From Globodera rostochiensis (taxonomy: Eukaryota > Nematoda > Chromadorea > Rhabditida > Heteroderidae): 64,000 nt of DNA. Under the pieces are notes generated by a model. It was given only the letters and a program-made list of their open reading frames with translations. It had not been told where the DNA came from and made no database searches. Of the stretch, positions 9,654-19,829 are shown piece by piece (position 1 is the first letter of the stretch; each line of letters opens with the position of its first letter). The stretch lies in the NCBI GenBank assembly GCA_018350325.1, contig JAEVLN010000005.1, positions 4,004,393 to 4,068,392 of the forward strand, written 5' to 3'. The position numbers were made by a program, and so were the translations under genes.

Positions 9654-10287
9654 TTACGAATTCGAGCCCCCAATTTCCTGAACATTTGAGCCGGCATTCT
9701 CGTCCACAGAATCGACAGAATTTGGATAAAATTGCTGTCGTTTAAATTGCCTTTTCCATCTAACCAAAGTGCGACGCGTTCCAATTTTCAGCATTTTGGC
9801 AATGTCCGCGTCTCTAATTTTAGAATTTTGGTCTTTGATTTCATAATAACGTTTCATTAATTCCTTTTGTTCGCTGTCAGAGTGTTTATGATTTTGTTCT
9901 GTAAAAGAATTTTTAATTACATAAAAATGGGCTCTAAATACTCACTTCAGACTCTGTGAAATGAGCATTCTGATCAGTTGAATTGGGTTCAATTTGTCCA
10001 GAGTGATCAGACTCAGTGAGAGGAGGATTCTGATCAGTTGAATTGGGTTCAATTTGTCCAATTTGTCCATTTTGTCGGTCGATTTGGTGATGGACATTTT
10101 GTCCAAAGTTTGTTGGCGCCGGCGTTTTCAAATCTTCGGCTTCACCTTTGTCCCACCAGCCTTCTCCGAATATTTCATCAAATGTTTTAAGTTGCGTTTC
10201 CTCCAATTTTACTTTTACGGAGTCGGCTTTGTCCAGGGAATTTGTTGCGAAGAATGCCACCAAAATTAAAATCCAAAACTCTTCCAT
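9654..10287 (-). pseudogene. Family I copy C lacking HTH1-HTH2
   Basis: Exon 1 starts at the conserved ATG (10287, MEEFWILILVAFFATNSLDK) and keeps the FDEIFGEGWWDKGEAEDLK box, the FGQNVHHQIDRQN linker and two GQIEPNSTDQ units. It then passes from TESE directly into the intron donor (GTGAGT at 9945-9940), so HTH1 and HTH2 are deleted. The intron is 9899-9945. Exon 2 (9898-9654) still encodes HTH3 (KRYYEIKDQNSKI...LVRWKRQFK) and the tail, but the deletion changes the splice phase from 1 to 0, so exon 2 would be read out of frame. Without splicing the product is a 117-aa secreted repeat protein. A hAT-like element lies in its promoter (10471-11423). Confidence 0.7.
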
Positions 10288-10470
10288 TTTATATGGGTGG
10301 CGAAAAACAACCTATAAATTTATGGGTATTTATATGACAATTAATTTAATAATTTTAACGGGAAATTCGGTTGGAAAACATTTTCGCTCAAATATTTATT
10401 TAAAGAATTTAAATATTCACAATTATTACAAATATAAATATTATTCAGCTTTGAAAAAGATGATTAAAAG

Positions 10471-11423
10471 TAGGGTTGCACGGGACCGGCACTTTTTGGA
10501 AAAACCGGGACCGGGACTTTTTGTAAAAACCGGGACCGGAACTTACCGGGACCAGAAAAACCGGGACCGGGACCAAGATATTCAACCGGGACCGGGATCG
10601 GGACCAACCGGGACTTTTCAAGGGAAAAATTTTTCTTTTATCAAACACTAAAAATTTTTTTCCGGCAACATATTGTTGATCTTCCTGATCTTCGATGTCA
10701 TTGTCATCATCATTCTTTTTTTTTTGTTGAGATTCTGCTTTACTTTTAGGGAGGGTGGGGGTCGGCGGTTCCGATAGACGCCGCCGAGAAAATTTTTTGA
10801 AATTTTGATCAATTTTGTTAAAGAAATTTCATCAAAATTTTAGCAAAATTATGAATTTTGCTTTGAAATTTCAGAGAAAAACACTGGTTTACGTAAAAGT
10901 GGAGGATGTCCGGCGGTGCCGACAGGCGCCGTAGGGGATTTTTTTGAACATTTTAATGATATTTGTTAAGAAATTGAAGCAAAAATTCAGGAAGATGTGA
11001 TGAATTATTTCGAAAATTCTTGTATCTATTCTTTTTTTGCGCGAATTTTTAATTAAAAAATATTAGAATATTTATTTAAAAAATCTTATTAATGAGGGGA
11101 TGCCTATTTGAGTATAGGGGAAAACCAATAAATAAGTGCTTGCACTCAAGCGGGTTCGAACCCAACACATAATATACGAATCACCGAAAAGAGCAACCAC
11201 TAGGCCATCGACCTACTTGGAAGACATAAGTAAAAATGGCTGAAATTGTCGGTCGATGATGCCATCATTAGGGGTGTACATTTAGTCCCGGTTGGTCCCG
11301 GTCCCGGCGGGACCAAAAAACCGGGACCGGGACTTTCAGATTTTAAAAAGTCCCGTCCCGACCGGGACCGGGACCTGAAAAAACCGGGAAATCCCGTCCC
11401 GGTCCCGGTCCCGTGCAACCCTA
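10471..11423. mobile_element. hAT-like non-autonomous element, TSD attaaaag
   Basis: The ends are TAGGGTTGCACGGGACCGG and its complement (CCGGTCCCGTGCAACCCTA approximately). Perfect 8-bp duplications attaaaag lie at 10463-10470 and 11424-11431. Both ends carry GGGACCGG arrays. The core has two GC-rich palindromes (10760-10790 and 10908-10932) and a minus-strand tRNA-like segment at 11139-11212 (GGCCTAGTGGTTGCTC ... GGGTTCGAACCCGC). It lies about 183 bp before the copy C start codon, inside the conserved 5' flank (normally ...attaaaagtaataaatgaca). Confidence 0.9.
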
Positions 11424-11732
11424 ATTAAAAGTAATAAATGACAGCCCACAATTGAGATGGAAATTCAGATAAATCCTATATTATTTTAAATAAATGCCTT
11501 ATCCGAATCAATAAAATTGTTTTACCACAAATTATCATCATTTTTACATAAATGGCGATCGAAAGAATTTTGGGTAAATTTCAAAATTGTGATAACAATA
11601 CAAAATAAACAATTTTCCAAAAATTATTATTTTTGGTTTTTTATTATAATTTTTCAAGTTGCAAGATATTAATGTTGATTTTGATTTCGGATAATTTAAA
11701 ACTTTTTTACAAAAATTAACATATTTTTCCGC

Positions 11733-12418
11733 CTTTCAACTTAGCCGCCTGTATAAATTTTTTGTCAAATTGGAACAGGCGCTCTTTCAACTTGGCCGCC
11801 TGTTCATAAACTTGTCAAGTTGGAACAGCGCTCTTTCAACTTAGCCGCCTGTTCATAAACTTGTCAAGTTGGAACAGCGGTCTTTCAACTTAGCCGCCTG
11901 TTCATAAACTTGTCAAGTTGGAACAGGCGCTCTTTCAACTTGGCCGCCTGTTCATAAACTTGTCAAGTTGGAAAAGGCGCTCTTTCAACTTGGCCGCCTG
12001 TTCATAAACTTGTCAAGTTGGAACAAGCGCTCTTTCAACTTAGCCGCCTGTTCATCAACTTGTCAAGTCGGAAAAGGCGCTCTTTCAACTTGGCCGCCTG
12101 TTCATAAACTTGTCAAATTGGAACAGGCGCTCTTTCAACTTGGCCACCTGTTCATAAACTTGTCAAGTTGGAAAAGGCGCTCTTTCAACTTGGCCGCCTG
12201 TTCATAAACTTGTCAAGTTGGAACATCTTTCAACTTGGCCGCCTGTTCATAAACTTGTCAAGTTGGAACAAGCGCTCTTTCAACTTAGCCGCCTGTTCAT
12301 AAACTTGTCAAGTTGGAACAAGCGCTCTTTCAACTTAGCCGCCTGTTCATAAACTTGTCAAATTGGAACAGGGCTCTTTCAACTTGACCGCCTGTTTATA
12401 AACATGTCAAGTGAACAG
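11733..12418. repeat. 50-bp minisatellite, about 13 units
   Basis: The unit is CGCTCTTTCAACTTGGCCGC followed by CTGTTCATAAACTTGTCAAG and TTGGAACAGG (50 bp). It repeats about 13 times with point changes and a few short units (for example near 12220). Each unit has inverted CAACTTG and CAAGTTG words, so a hairpin is possible. Frames across it are open because of low complexity and are not gene-like. The flanks are AT-rich and I see no element ends. Confidence 0.85.
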
Positions 12419-12770
12419 AGCAGCAGCAAAGAAGGAAGGAATGAATAAATGAGGAATTTGAGGTATAAATGTGCAAGCCAAATTTGATTTTGGAAAATTT
12501 TTGAAAAAATCGGATGTTGAGTGAAAAATTCCGAATTCAAAACAGTTTTGTTTATTTTATAAAACCATCAAAAACAAAAAAATTTACTTCATAAAACTGT
12601 TCGGCCGTGTGCAGGAAATCAGTTAGCAACTGCCCAGAATCACTTTCTATCTGATCAGAGTGATCAAAAATACTCAGATAAATTTTAAAACAACAAAATT
12701 TGGTGATTTTAAACAAAGATATGTCAAAAGATATTTAAATCTAAATGCCTAAATCGTTTTTTTAAAATCA

Positions 12771-12890
12771 TTGGCCATTCATTCAAAAGCTCGCCAAATT
12801 CGAGTTCTCAATTTCCTGAACATTTGCCGCGGCATTCTCTTCCACAGAATTTGGATGCAAATGCTGTCGTTTAAATTGCTTTTTCCAGTG
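12771..12890 (-). pseudogene. Family I exon 2 fragment
   Basis: The minus strand matches the end of exon 2: K-A-I-(x)-T-T-A-F-A-S-K-F-type coding for the QFKRQQ...NSVEENAAANVQEIENSNL tail, read from about 12890 down to 12771. No HTH1/HTH2 or exon 1 lies nearby, so it is an isolated relic. Confidence 0.55.
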
Positions 12891-13274
12891 GTGCAATTGG
12901 ACATGGGGTCAAACAATGTTTTGCCTGAGGTTCTGACACTCTTGCTCTTTATATTTTAAAGCTCACTAAAAATGCTACAAAAAAGCTCTTGAACACTTTG
13001 TCTCACAATGCTTCTTAATTAAGTTATAATGCGTTAAAAACTAAAAAATTTATTTTGTAAAAATATATGTATGCACACCACTGTACAACAAAATTCAAAT
13101 TTTATGATTCTTACCCCAAATCCCCAATTAATTATGCATTTCTATTCAAGTAAATATTACATCGCGTTTTTATCTAATGTTTATCCTTTAATTATTGTAA
13201 TTGTCACCTTTTAAGGTTTGTCCACAAAATTCGAAAAAATATTCCAAAAATTCAATCCAAAGCAGCATACATAC

Positions 13275-13373
13275 CAGGGCTGGGCAAAATTTCGTTCCCG
13301 AAATTTCGGGATTTCGGAAATTTCGGGTTTTTTGGCCGTTTCGGATTTTTTTTTCCGATTTTGCCCAGCCCTG
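13275..13373. mobile_element. 99-bp hAT-like MITE, TSD atacatac
   Basis: The ends are CAGGGCTGGGCAAAAT and ATTTTGCCCAGCCCTG. Perfect 8-bp duplications atacatac lie at 13267-13274 and 13374-13381. The interior is built from GAAATTTCGG words. It is short, complete and non-coding. Confidence 0.88.
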
Positions 13374-13714
13374 ATACATACATCCGCTATGGGCCTATTT
13401 GTAAAAAAAACATATAAATCCGATCCATAGTTATTAGCATATTTAGCACACATTTTGATGGGTTTATCACTTTTAATATGTTAATATTTCAGTTTTTTTA
13501 GCATATTTCATCAAGATCTCTAATGGAAACGACCGGAAGTTTTCACCATTTCATCCAATTGTATCAATAAGGTTGGCAAAAAATTGTGAAATGATGGGCT
13601 TATAGATTTTCTGATTGACTCCAATTTATTTGGGCTAAAAATCACGCCATTTTAGTTATTTTATTTCATTTACAAAATATTTACATATTATCCCAAAACA
13701 CCTTACTTTGTAAG

Positions 13715-14789
13715 ATGAATGAGTTTTGGATTTTAATTTCGATAGCTTTATTTGCAACAAATTCACTGGATAAAGCCGAATCCGTTAAATTGGAGCTCAA
13801 AACATTTGATGAAATATTCGGAGAAGGCTGGTGGGACAAAGGTGAAGCCGAAGATTTGAAAACGCCGGCGCCAACAAACTTTGGACAAAATGTCCATCAC
13901 CAAATCGACCGGCAGAACACCCAAATTGGACAAATTGAACCCAATTCAACTGATCAGCTTGGACAAATTGAATCCTATTCAATTGATCAGCTTGGACAAA
14001 TTGAATCCAATTCAACTGATCAGAATGCTCCTCTCACAGAGTCTAATCACTCTGAGAATGCCAAAAATGGCAAAGAACAGAACGAAATAATGCAAAAAAT
14101 TAGTTCAAGCGACAATATTGCTGAAGATGATCAAAAACATAAAATTGTCGACAAATTCCACGCAATAAAAGACGAATTTAAGAAAAAAGGAAAATATTCA
14201 ACAAGAGAAAGAACTCAAATTGAGGTCAAAATTGCTAAACATTTAAAAGTCAGTCGCTCAAAAATATATAAATGGAAAAAAGAGTTTGGCACAAGTTCAA
14301 AAAAGACAAACAATGAACGTAAACATTTGGTAGAAAAATTTGATCAATTGAAAGCCGAGTTAAAGCGGGCCGGATTCAAAAACTCTTATTCAAATCAAAT
14401 AAATAAAACTGTCGCGAAAGAGTTGGGCCTCTGTTCTATGACAATTTATAATTGGAAACGTGAACTTGGCCAAACCAGTGAGTATTTCGAGTTCAATTTT
14501 ATTATTTAAATTAATTAAAAATTCTTTTATAGCACCAAACCATATATACGCCCACAACGAACAAAAGGAATTAATGAAACATTATTATGAAATTAAAGAC
14601 CAAACTCCTAAAATTAGAGACGAAGACATTGCTAAGCGGTTGAACATCGGATCAAACACTTTGGTTAGATGGAAAAAGCAATTTAAACGACAGCAATTCC
14701 TTCCAAATTCTGTCGATGGACTTTCTGTGGAAGCGAATGCCGGCTTAAATATTCAGGAAATTGAGAACTCAGATTCGGAGAGTATTTGA
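13715..14789 (+). CDS. Family I secreted multi-HTH protein, copy D (intact)
   Basis: Exon 1 is 13715-14477 and exon 2 is 14533-14789; the 55-bp intron has a GTGAGT donor and TTTTATAG acceptor, phase 1. The product is 339 aa. A signal-like segment is followed by KTFDEIFGEGWWDKGEAEDL (about 29-48), the VHHQIDRQNTQ linker (60-70) and three GQIE repeats (72-103, the middle one degenerate). HTH1 (about 144-192, ending KIYKWKKEFG), HTH2 (205-252, ending IYNWKRELG) and HTH3 in exon 2 (about 268-310, ending LVRWKKQFKRQQF) precede a polar tail. Each HTH has the pattern AK-x-L-x(6)-I/L-Y-x-W-K. Without splicing a stop follows within 12 codons, giving a two-HTH form. Function is unknown; secretion and DNA binding are inferred from sequence. 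Confidence 0.85.
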
Positions 14790-16034
14790 ATGAATGGTCA
14801 ATGATTTGGAAAAAACCGATATAGGCATTTAGATTTTAAATTTTTTTGACATAAAAAAGTTTGGCATAACCATTTGAAATAAATTTAGACAATAAATTTA
14901 GTACAAAAATTATAAATTTGTCAGGATTTGAAGAGATTCTGTCAAAAATAGGCAAAAAGTGCAATTTTCACACATCCATTTGCACGTTAATTTTATTCAT
15001 CGCCTGAAAATGACAAATTTGATTAAATTAATTTTTGATTTATTTAATTCAAGTTTTGGACATACCCAACTAAGCCTAAAGGCTTTCAAAATCGATGCTA
15101 ATCTAGCTAAGATGGTAAAAAAACCCACTTGAATATTCCCTCCCCCAGCGCTTCACCTTCTTTGTCCTCGTCACTGACATCCAGCTCCTGCTCGAAGTTG
15201 GTCCTCTTTGATGGCATCATGGAACAGGGTGTGAAACAGTTGGTCGTCTCCCCAATTTAAAATAACTTTTTACATTCATTGCACTTTTAAAAAAATTAAT
15301 TGATAAGCAACTCTTTATTAAGTTTTATAGTACAAAAAAGTCGGAATTTGATTAATATTTTATTAATCTTCATTTATTTCTCCATATTTTGTCGTTCATT
15401 AGCAATTTTTCTAAAATTGTGATAGGCGTCGTGACAGTTGAAAACAATCACTTGGGGGGTTGGAACATTTGTTGGGGCCATGGGGAGTTTGGATAGGGTC
15501 AGCTTTTGAGAAACAGAGAGAGTGTAGCTTTAAAAGTTTGGGGGAGTGTAACAGATACCAGCTCAGGGGTTCCATCTACGGATGAAAAATTTTGGACACG
15601 AGGCTCGTCTTTGGCTGACAACCTTTTATATGAGGGATTCAAGACAGCAATGGCATATTCAATGAAAGGACGGATATATCAATCAGGAGTGCGATTTTGC
15701 CCCGGAAATGTGGCATTCACCCCTATTTTGTCTGAGGTTTGAGTCCACGAGTGAAATTCCTTTTGGGTTGCCTGGGGTTAAACCCCAATTGTGTAAATAG
15801 TTTTTTGTGTCTTTCAATTAGTTGCATGTTAACTCTGGCAATTTCTCTGATCATCCGGTCTCTCTAATAGAAGGGACCGGAAATTGCCATGGCAGAAAAC
15901 ATGGTGGCACTTATCGATTTTCTGAGTGACGCCGAAGAATTTTTTTATTGCATTCATGGGCTAACCAGTTCTCCATTTTAGTTGTTTTATTTCATTTACA
16001 AAATATTTCATATAATCCCAACAATTATCCCAAG
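14790..16034. other. Intergenic; class 2 promoter of copy E at its right end
   Basis: No recognisable gene. A 78-codon frame at 15506-15742 has no features I can identify. From about 15840 to 16034 the sequence matches the class 2 upstream region of copies A, D and G: CTTATCGATTTTCTGAGTGA, then GGGCTAACCAGTTCTCC, TTTAGTTGTTTTATTTC and AATTATCCCAAG before the ATG at 16035. Confidence 0.45.
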
Positions 16035-16906
16035 ATGAATGAGTTTTGGATTTTATTTTTGGGGGCTTTCTTTGCAATAAATTCACTAGAAAAATCCGAA
16101 TCCGTAAAATTGGATGAAAAGCCACACAAAATAATTGATGAAATATTCGGAGAAGGCTGGTGGGACAATGATAAAGCCGAAGAATGGCATAAATTAACGC
16201 TTGAACACAATTTATATCACCAAATCGACCGGCAGAACACCCAGCTTGGACAAATTGAACCCAATTCAACTGATCAGAATCCTCCTCTCACAGAGTCTGA
16301 TCACTCTGGACAAATTGAACCCAATTCAACTGATCAGAATCCTCCTCTCACAGGGCCTGATCACTCTGATAATGCCAAAAATGGCGGAGAACAAAACAAA
16401 GTTATTGCTGAAGATGAGCGAAAACGTAAAATTATTGACAAATTCCACGCAATAAAAGACGAATTTGAGCAAAAAGGAAAATATTCGAAAAAAGAATGTG
16501 TTCAAATTGAGGATAAAATTGCTAAACATTTAAAAGTCAATCGCACAAAAATATTTGAATGGAAAAAAGAATTTGGCCTAAGTCAAAAAGTGTTCTATGA
16601 AAAAGAAGAACGTAAACATTTAATAGAGAAATTTGATCAAATGAAAGCCGAGTTAAAGCGGGACGGATTCAAAAACTCTTATCCCAATCAAATAAATGAA
16701 ACTGTCGCAAAAGAGTTGGGCCTCAATTTTAGAACAATTTATAAATGGAAAAGTGAACTTGGCCAATCCAGTGAGTATTTCAAGCCCAATTTTATATTAA
16801 TAAAAATTCTTTAACAGCACCAAACCGTAAATACGCCCACAACGAACTCTGCCAGAAGGGTCGGTCGGTACTTTTCGGTAAAGTACCGAAAAAGTACCGG
16901 TACTGA
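16035..16906 (+). CDS. Family I copy E, exon 2 truncated by hAT-like element
   Basis: The conserved ATG is at 16035 (an in-frame upstream ATG at 15948 is less likely because it precedes the signal-like segment). Exon 1 is 16035-16770 with an intact signal-like start, FDEIFGEGWWDNDKAEEWHK, two GQIEPNSTDQNPPLT units, HTH1 and HTH2. After the intron 16771-16817, exon 2 reads only P-N-R-K-Y-A-H-N-E before entering the element at 16852, which supplies about 19 foreign residues and a TGA at 16904-16906. HTH3 is lost. The predicted product is 274 aa with two HTH units. No second half of this gene is found on the far side of the element. Confidence 0.7.
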
Positions 16907-17970
16907 AAAGTACCGAAAAAGTCCAAAATGTTTCGGTCGGTACTTTTCGGTAAAGTACCGAAAAAGTACCGGTACCGAAAAAGTACCGGTACCGAAAAAG
17001 TACCGGTACCGAAAAAGTATCGGTACCAAAAAGTACCGAAAAAAAATTGTCGGTACTTTTTCGGTTTTCGGTACCCTAAATTTTTTAGGGTAACTTTTTA
17101 ACAAAAAATCGTTTATTTTGGAAACCAGCATTCGACCTGTTCCTGTCTGTGGTAAGAATTTTAATAGTTTTTGGATCAGTTTGAAGGTGGATCGGCGGTG
17201 CCGATAGGCGCTGCCGAGAAAATTTTTTATTTTTGATGGAATTTGTGAAGAAAAATGGCCCAAAAAATGCATCCAGAAGGGCTAAAAATGATTAAGAAAA
17301 ATTAAAAAATCAAATAAAATTTCAAAATTTTTCCGGACATTATTGAAAGCCAGATTCCGAGCTCTTATTTCCAAAAACTTTAATTCTAGGTTCAGAAAAC
17401 AAGAGAAAATAAAATTTTAGAAAAAAAGTAATTCTTTATGTAAATCTTAGAAGTTTTGAATCTGTTAAAATTGTTGAAAATTAATTTGCTAATAACTTTC
17501 TTGAAAAAATTAATAACTTCCTAAATTACCTTCAGTTAAAAATCTTAAATACATATTTAAATAAAAAATATTGTTTTTCTTTGCCATGAAGTTAATTGAA
17601 AGACACAAAAAACTATTTACACAGTCGGGGATTTGAACCCCAGGCAACCACATCACTCACCAGCAGGGCATTCAATAAAAATAATCAAAAAGAAATTTGA
17701 CTCGAGGACTCAAACCTCAGACAAAAGGTCTTTTGGTTCACAGTTTAACCACTAAGCCACGTGATATGCGGATTAAACGTTAAAAATTCAAATATATTAC
17801 CAATTTTTCCGTTCGGTACTTTTTTCGGGACTCAAATTTTGTTCGGTCGGTACCTTCGGTACTCAAATTTTCGGTCGGTACTTTTCGGTAAAGTACCGGT
17901 ACCGAATAGTACCGAAAAAATCCCAAAAGGTTCGGTCGGTACTTTTCGGTAAAGTACCGAAGCCTTCTGG
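16852..17970. mobile_element. hAT-like core element with GGTACTTTTCGGT terminal arrays
   Basis: The outer ends share CCAGAAGG in inverted orientation, followed inward by arrays of GGTCGGTACTTTTCGGTAAA/AGTACCGGTACCGAAA units on both sides. The core has the palindrome GGCGGTGCCGATAGGCGCTG (about 17190-17218) and minus-strand tRNA-like pieces at 17620-17675 (GGGGATTTGAACCCC) and 17700-17762 (ACCACTAAGCC). I do not find a matching 8-bp duplication, so one flank may have been rearranged after insertion. Confidence 0.65.
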
Positions 17971-18024
17971 AGTCCTGTGGCCATTATGCAATTTGCAAAT
18001 TTGCATTCCAGTACCAGAAGTGAT

Positions 18025-18158
18025 CCGATTTAGACACCCAGCTTGACAAATTGAACCCAATTCAACTGATCAGAATCCTCCTCTCACAGAGTCCGATCAC
18101 TCTGATAATGCCAAAATGGGGACGAACAGAACGAAATAATGAAATAAATTAGTTCAAC
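18025..18158 (+). pseudogene. Family I fragment (repeat region)
   Basis: The plus strand matches the linker and one repeat unit of family I (ACACCCAGCTTGACAAATTG, AACCCAATTCAACTGATCAG, AATCCTCCTCTCACAGAGTC) down to the NGDEQNEIMK-like region, with a one-base loss in GGACAAATT. It abuts an opposite-strand fragment at 18160, so a rearrangement joined two broken copies. Confidence 0.6.
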
Positions 18159-18159
18159 T

Positions 18160-18505
18160 TAATTTCATAATAACGTTTCATCAATTTTCTTATCGCCTTG
18201 GGGGTATTTATTTGACGCTGTAAAAGATTTCCGAATTAAATTAAATAATAAAATTGGTCTCGAACTCACTGGTTTGGCCAAGTTCACTTTTCCATTTGTA
18301 AATTGTTTTAAAATTGAGCCCCAACTCTTTCGCCACAGTTTCATCTAATTCATGATAAGAATTTTTGAATCCGTCCCGCTTTAACTCGGCTCTCTTTTGA
18401 TCAAATTTCTCTACCAAAATTTTTTGCTCATTTTTTTCTTCACAAAGTTATGCATTTTTCGGCTTATGCCTAATTCTTTTTCCATTTATTCACTCTTTTT
18501 TATAA
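18160..18505 (-). pseudogene. Family I fragment (HTH1 end to exon 2 start)
   Basis: The minus strand runs from the end of HTH1 through HTH2 (codons for VEKFDQKRAELKRDGFKNSY), the intron with its GTGAGT donor and TTTTACAG acceptor (about 18222-18275) and the first codons of exon 2. Frameshifts and the absent 5' end make it a pseudogene. Confidence 0.6.
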
Positions 18506-18514
18506 GGTACTGCC

Positions 18515-18880
18515 CAAAGAACTCGATGTCTTATTTGTTAGTGGTTTGTCTTCCGGCAAGTCAAAATGTTTGTGTCGGGTTCGAGTCCGCTTGCAAACAT
18601 TTATTTATCCTTTTTCCTCTACCCACATAATTTTCTTCCCCTAATAATACAAATATTTTAATAATTTTTAAATATTTTTTAATTAAATTGCGGCTGAAAT
18701 AAATTCATCACATCTTCCTGAATACTCTTACGTAACCAGTTCTTACCCGAAATTCCGTTGCAAAAATGCTTAATTTTGCTAAAATTTTGATTTAACAAAA
18801 TTGAGTCAAAATTTCAAAAATTTTTCTCGGCGGCGCCTACCGGCACCGCCGACCTCCACCACCTAAAAGGCAGAATCTCA
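18515..18880. mobile_element. Relic of the tRNA-like/palindrome element core
   Basis: A plus-strand tRNA-like segment lies at 18528-18602 (TTAGTGGTTTGTC ... CGGGTTCGAGTCCGC). A GC-rich palindrome lies at 18832-18862 (CGGCGGCGCCTACCGGCACCGCCG-like). They are joined by the TTTTGACTCAATTTTGTTAA-type core, here in reverse orientation to the element at 10471. The terminal arrays are missing. Confidence 0.5.
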
Positions 18881-19359
18881 AAAAAATGATATGATAAAAT
18901 TAAAGGTAAAGACAATGAGTAATTTTTGAATAACAAAAAAAATTTTCGTTTTACCATTATGTGTTCGCTTTGAGTTGTATTTGTTCCCCACTTTTTGTTC
19001 TCATCACTTCTTCCTTGTTTTGTCGCCCGTATTTCTTTTGCTAAAGTGTGGTGAATTGTTAATTCGGCTGGATTCGCCTGATCTGATTACGAAATCCACA
19101 TAAAAAGAAATTAAAATGAATTATCAGAATTATTAAATAAATGACCACATCGAGAATCTTGTGGTTCAGCTGCTGTGCCTGGAGGTCCACACACCCCTAC
19201 GTGGATCGGTGGCAGCGTTTTGTGAGAGTGACAGATCGCCATTTTTGGACAAAATTTTTGCCTTTCGAAAAGTTTTTTAAGAAAAAATTCAGCTCAAATG
19301 TCATCGATCTCTCATCTGATGATTTCGCCCATTTTAATTGACAAATAGAAAAATCAATA

Positions 19360-19740
19360 ATATATAGAAAATCGACTTTTTCAAAATTTTCAAAAAATAC
19401 ACCCCTAAAAATCGACTTTTTTAAAATTGTCAAAAAATGCACCCCTAAAAATTGACATTTTGCAACTAAAAATTCTGCCACCAACAAATGAAAATTTTAA
19501 AATTCTGTTTACTTTCAAAAATTTTCTCTGAGATGCCTTTAAATTGCAAAAATTTTTATTTGTCATATTACTTCTATTAGGAAATCTTGCCCATTTTTTG
19601 CTATATTTGAAAATTTTTTTATCCATATTTCGTCCATATTTTGCAATTTATATCCATATTTGGTCCCTATTTTGCAATTTTTCATCCAAATTTTATGGCC
19701 ATATTTCGAGATTGTTTATCCATATAAATCGCCGCCCTAG
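19360..19740. repeat. 41-bp tandem units and ATATTTGGTCC-type element end
   Basis: About three units of CACCCCTAAAAATCGACTTT with TTCAAAATTTTC occupy 19360-19490. From about 19600 to 19740 CCATATTT/TATCCATATTT words recur and the stretch ends CGCCGCCCTAG (inverted CTAGGGCGGCG). That is like the right terminus of a hAT-type element whose left end is not clear. A short frame at 19141-19341 is unassigned. Confidence 0.45.
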
Positions 19741-19829
19741 TAATAAACTACAAATAAAATTTTCGACAATTTTTTTGTTATTTTTGGGTTTTTGCTTTTT
19801 TATCCGGGGACTTAAGTTAATTAGTTAAG

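Noticed and set aside
10054..10651. Plus-strand frames opposite copy C and in the adjacent element
   Set aside because: Antisense to family I coding sequence and across GGGACCGG arrays; no independent support.
11968..12207. 79-codon frame in the 50-bp minisatellite
   Set aside because: Open only because the repeat lacks stops in that frame; unit-length variants break it elsewhere.
11733..12418. CRISPR-like array
   Set aside because: The repeats are contiguous without unique spacers, and the genome is eukaryotic; it is a minisatellite.
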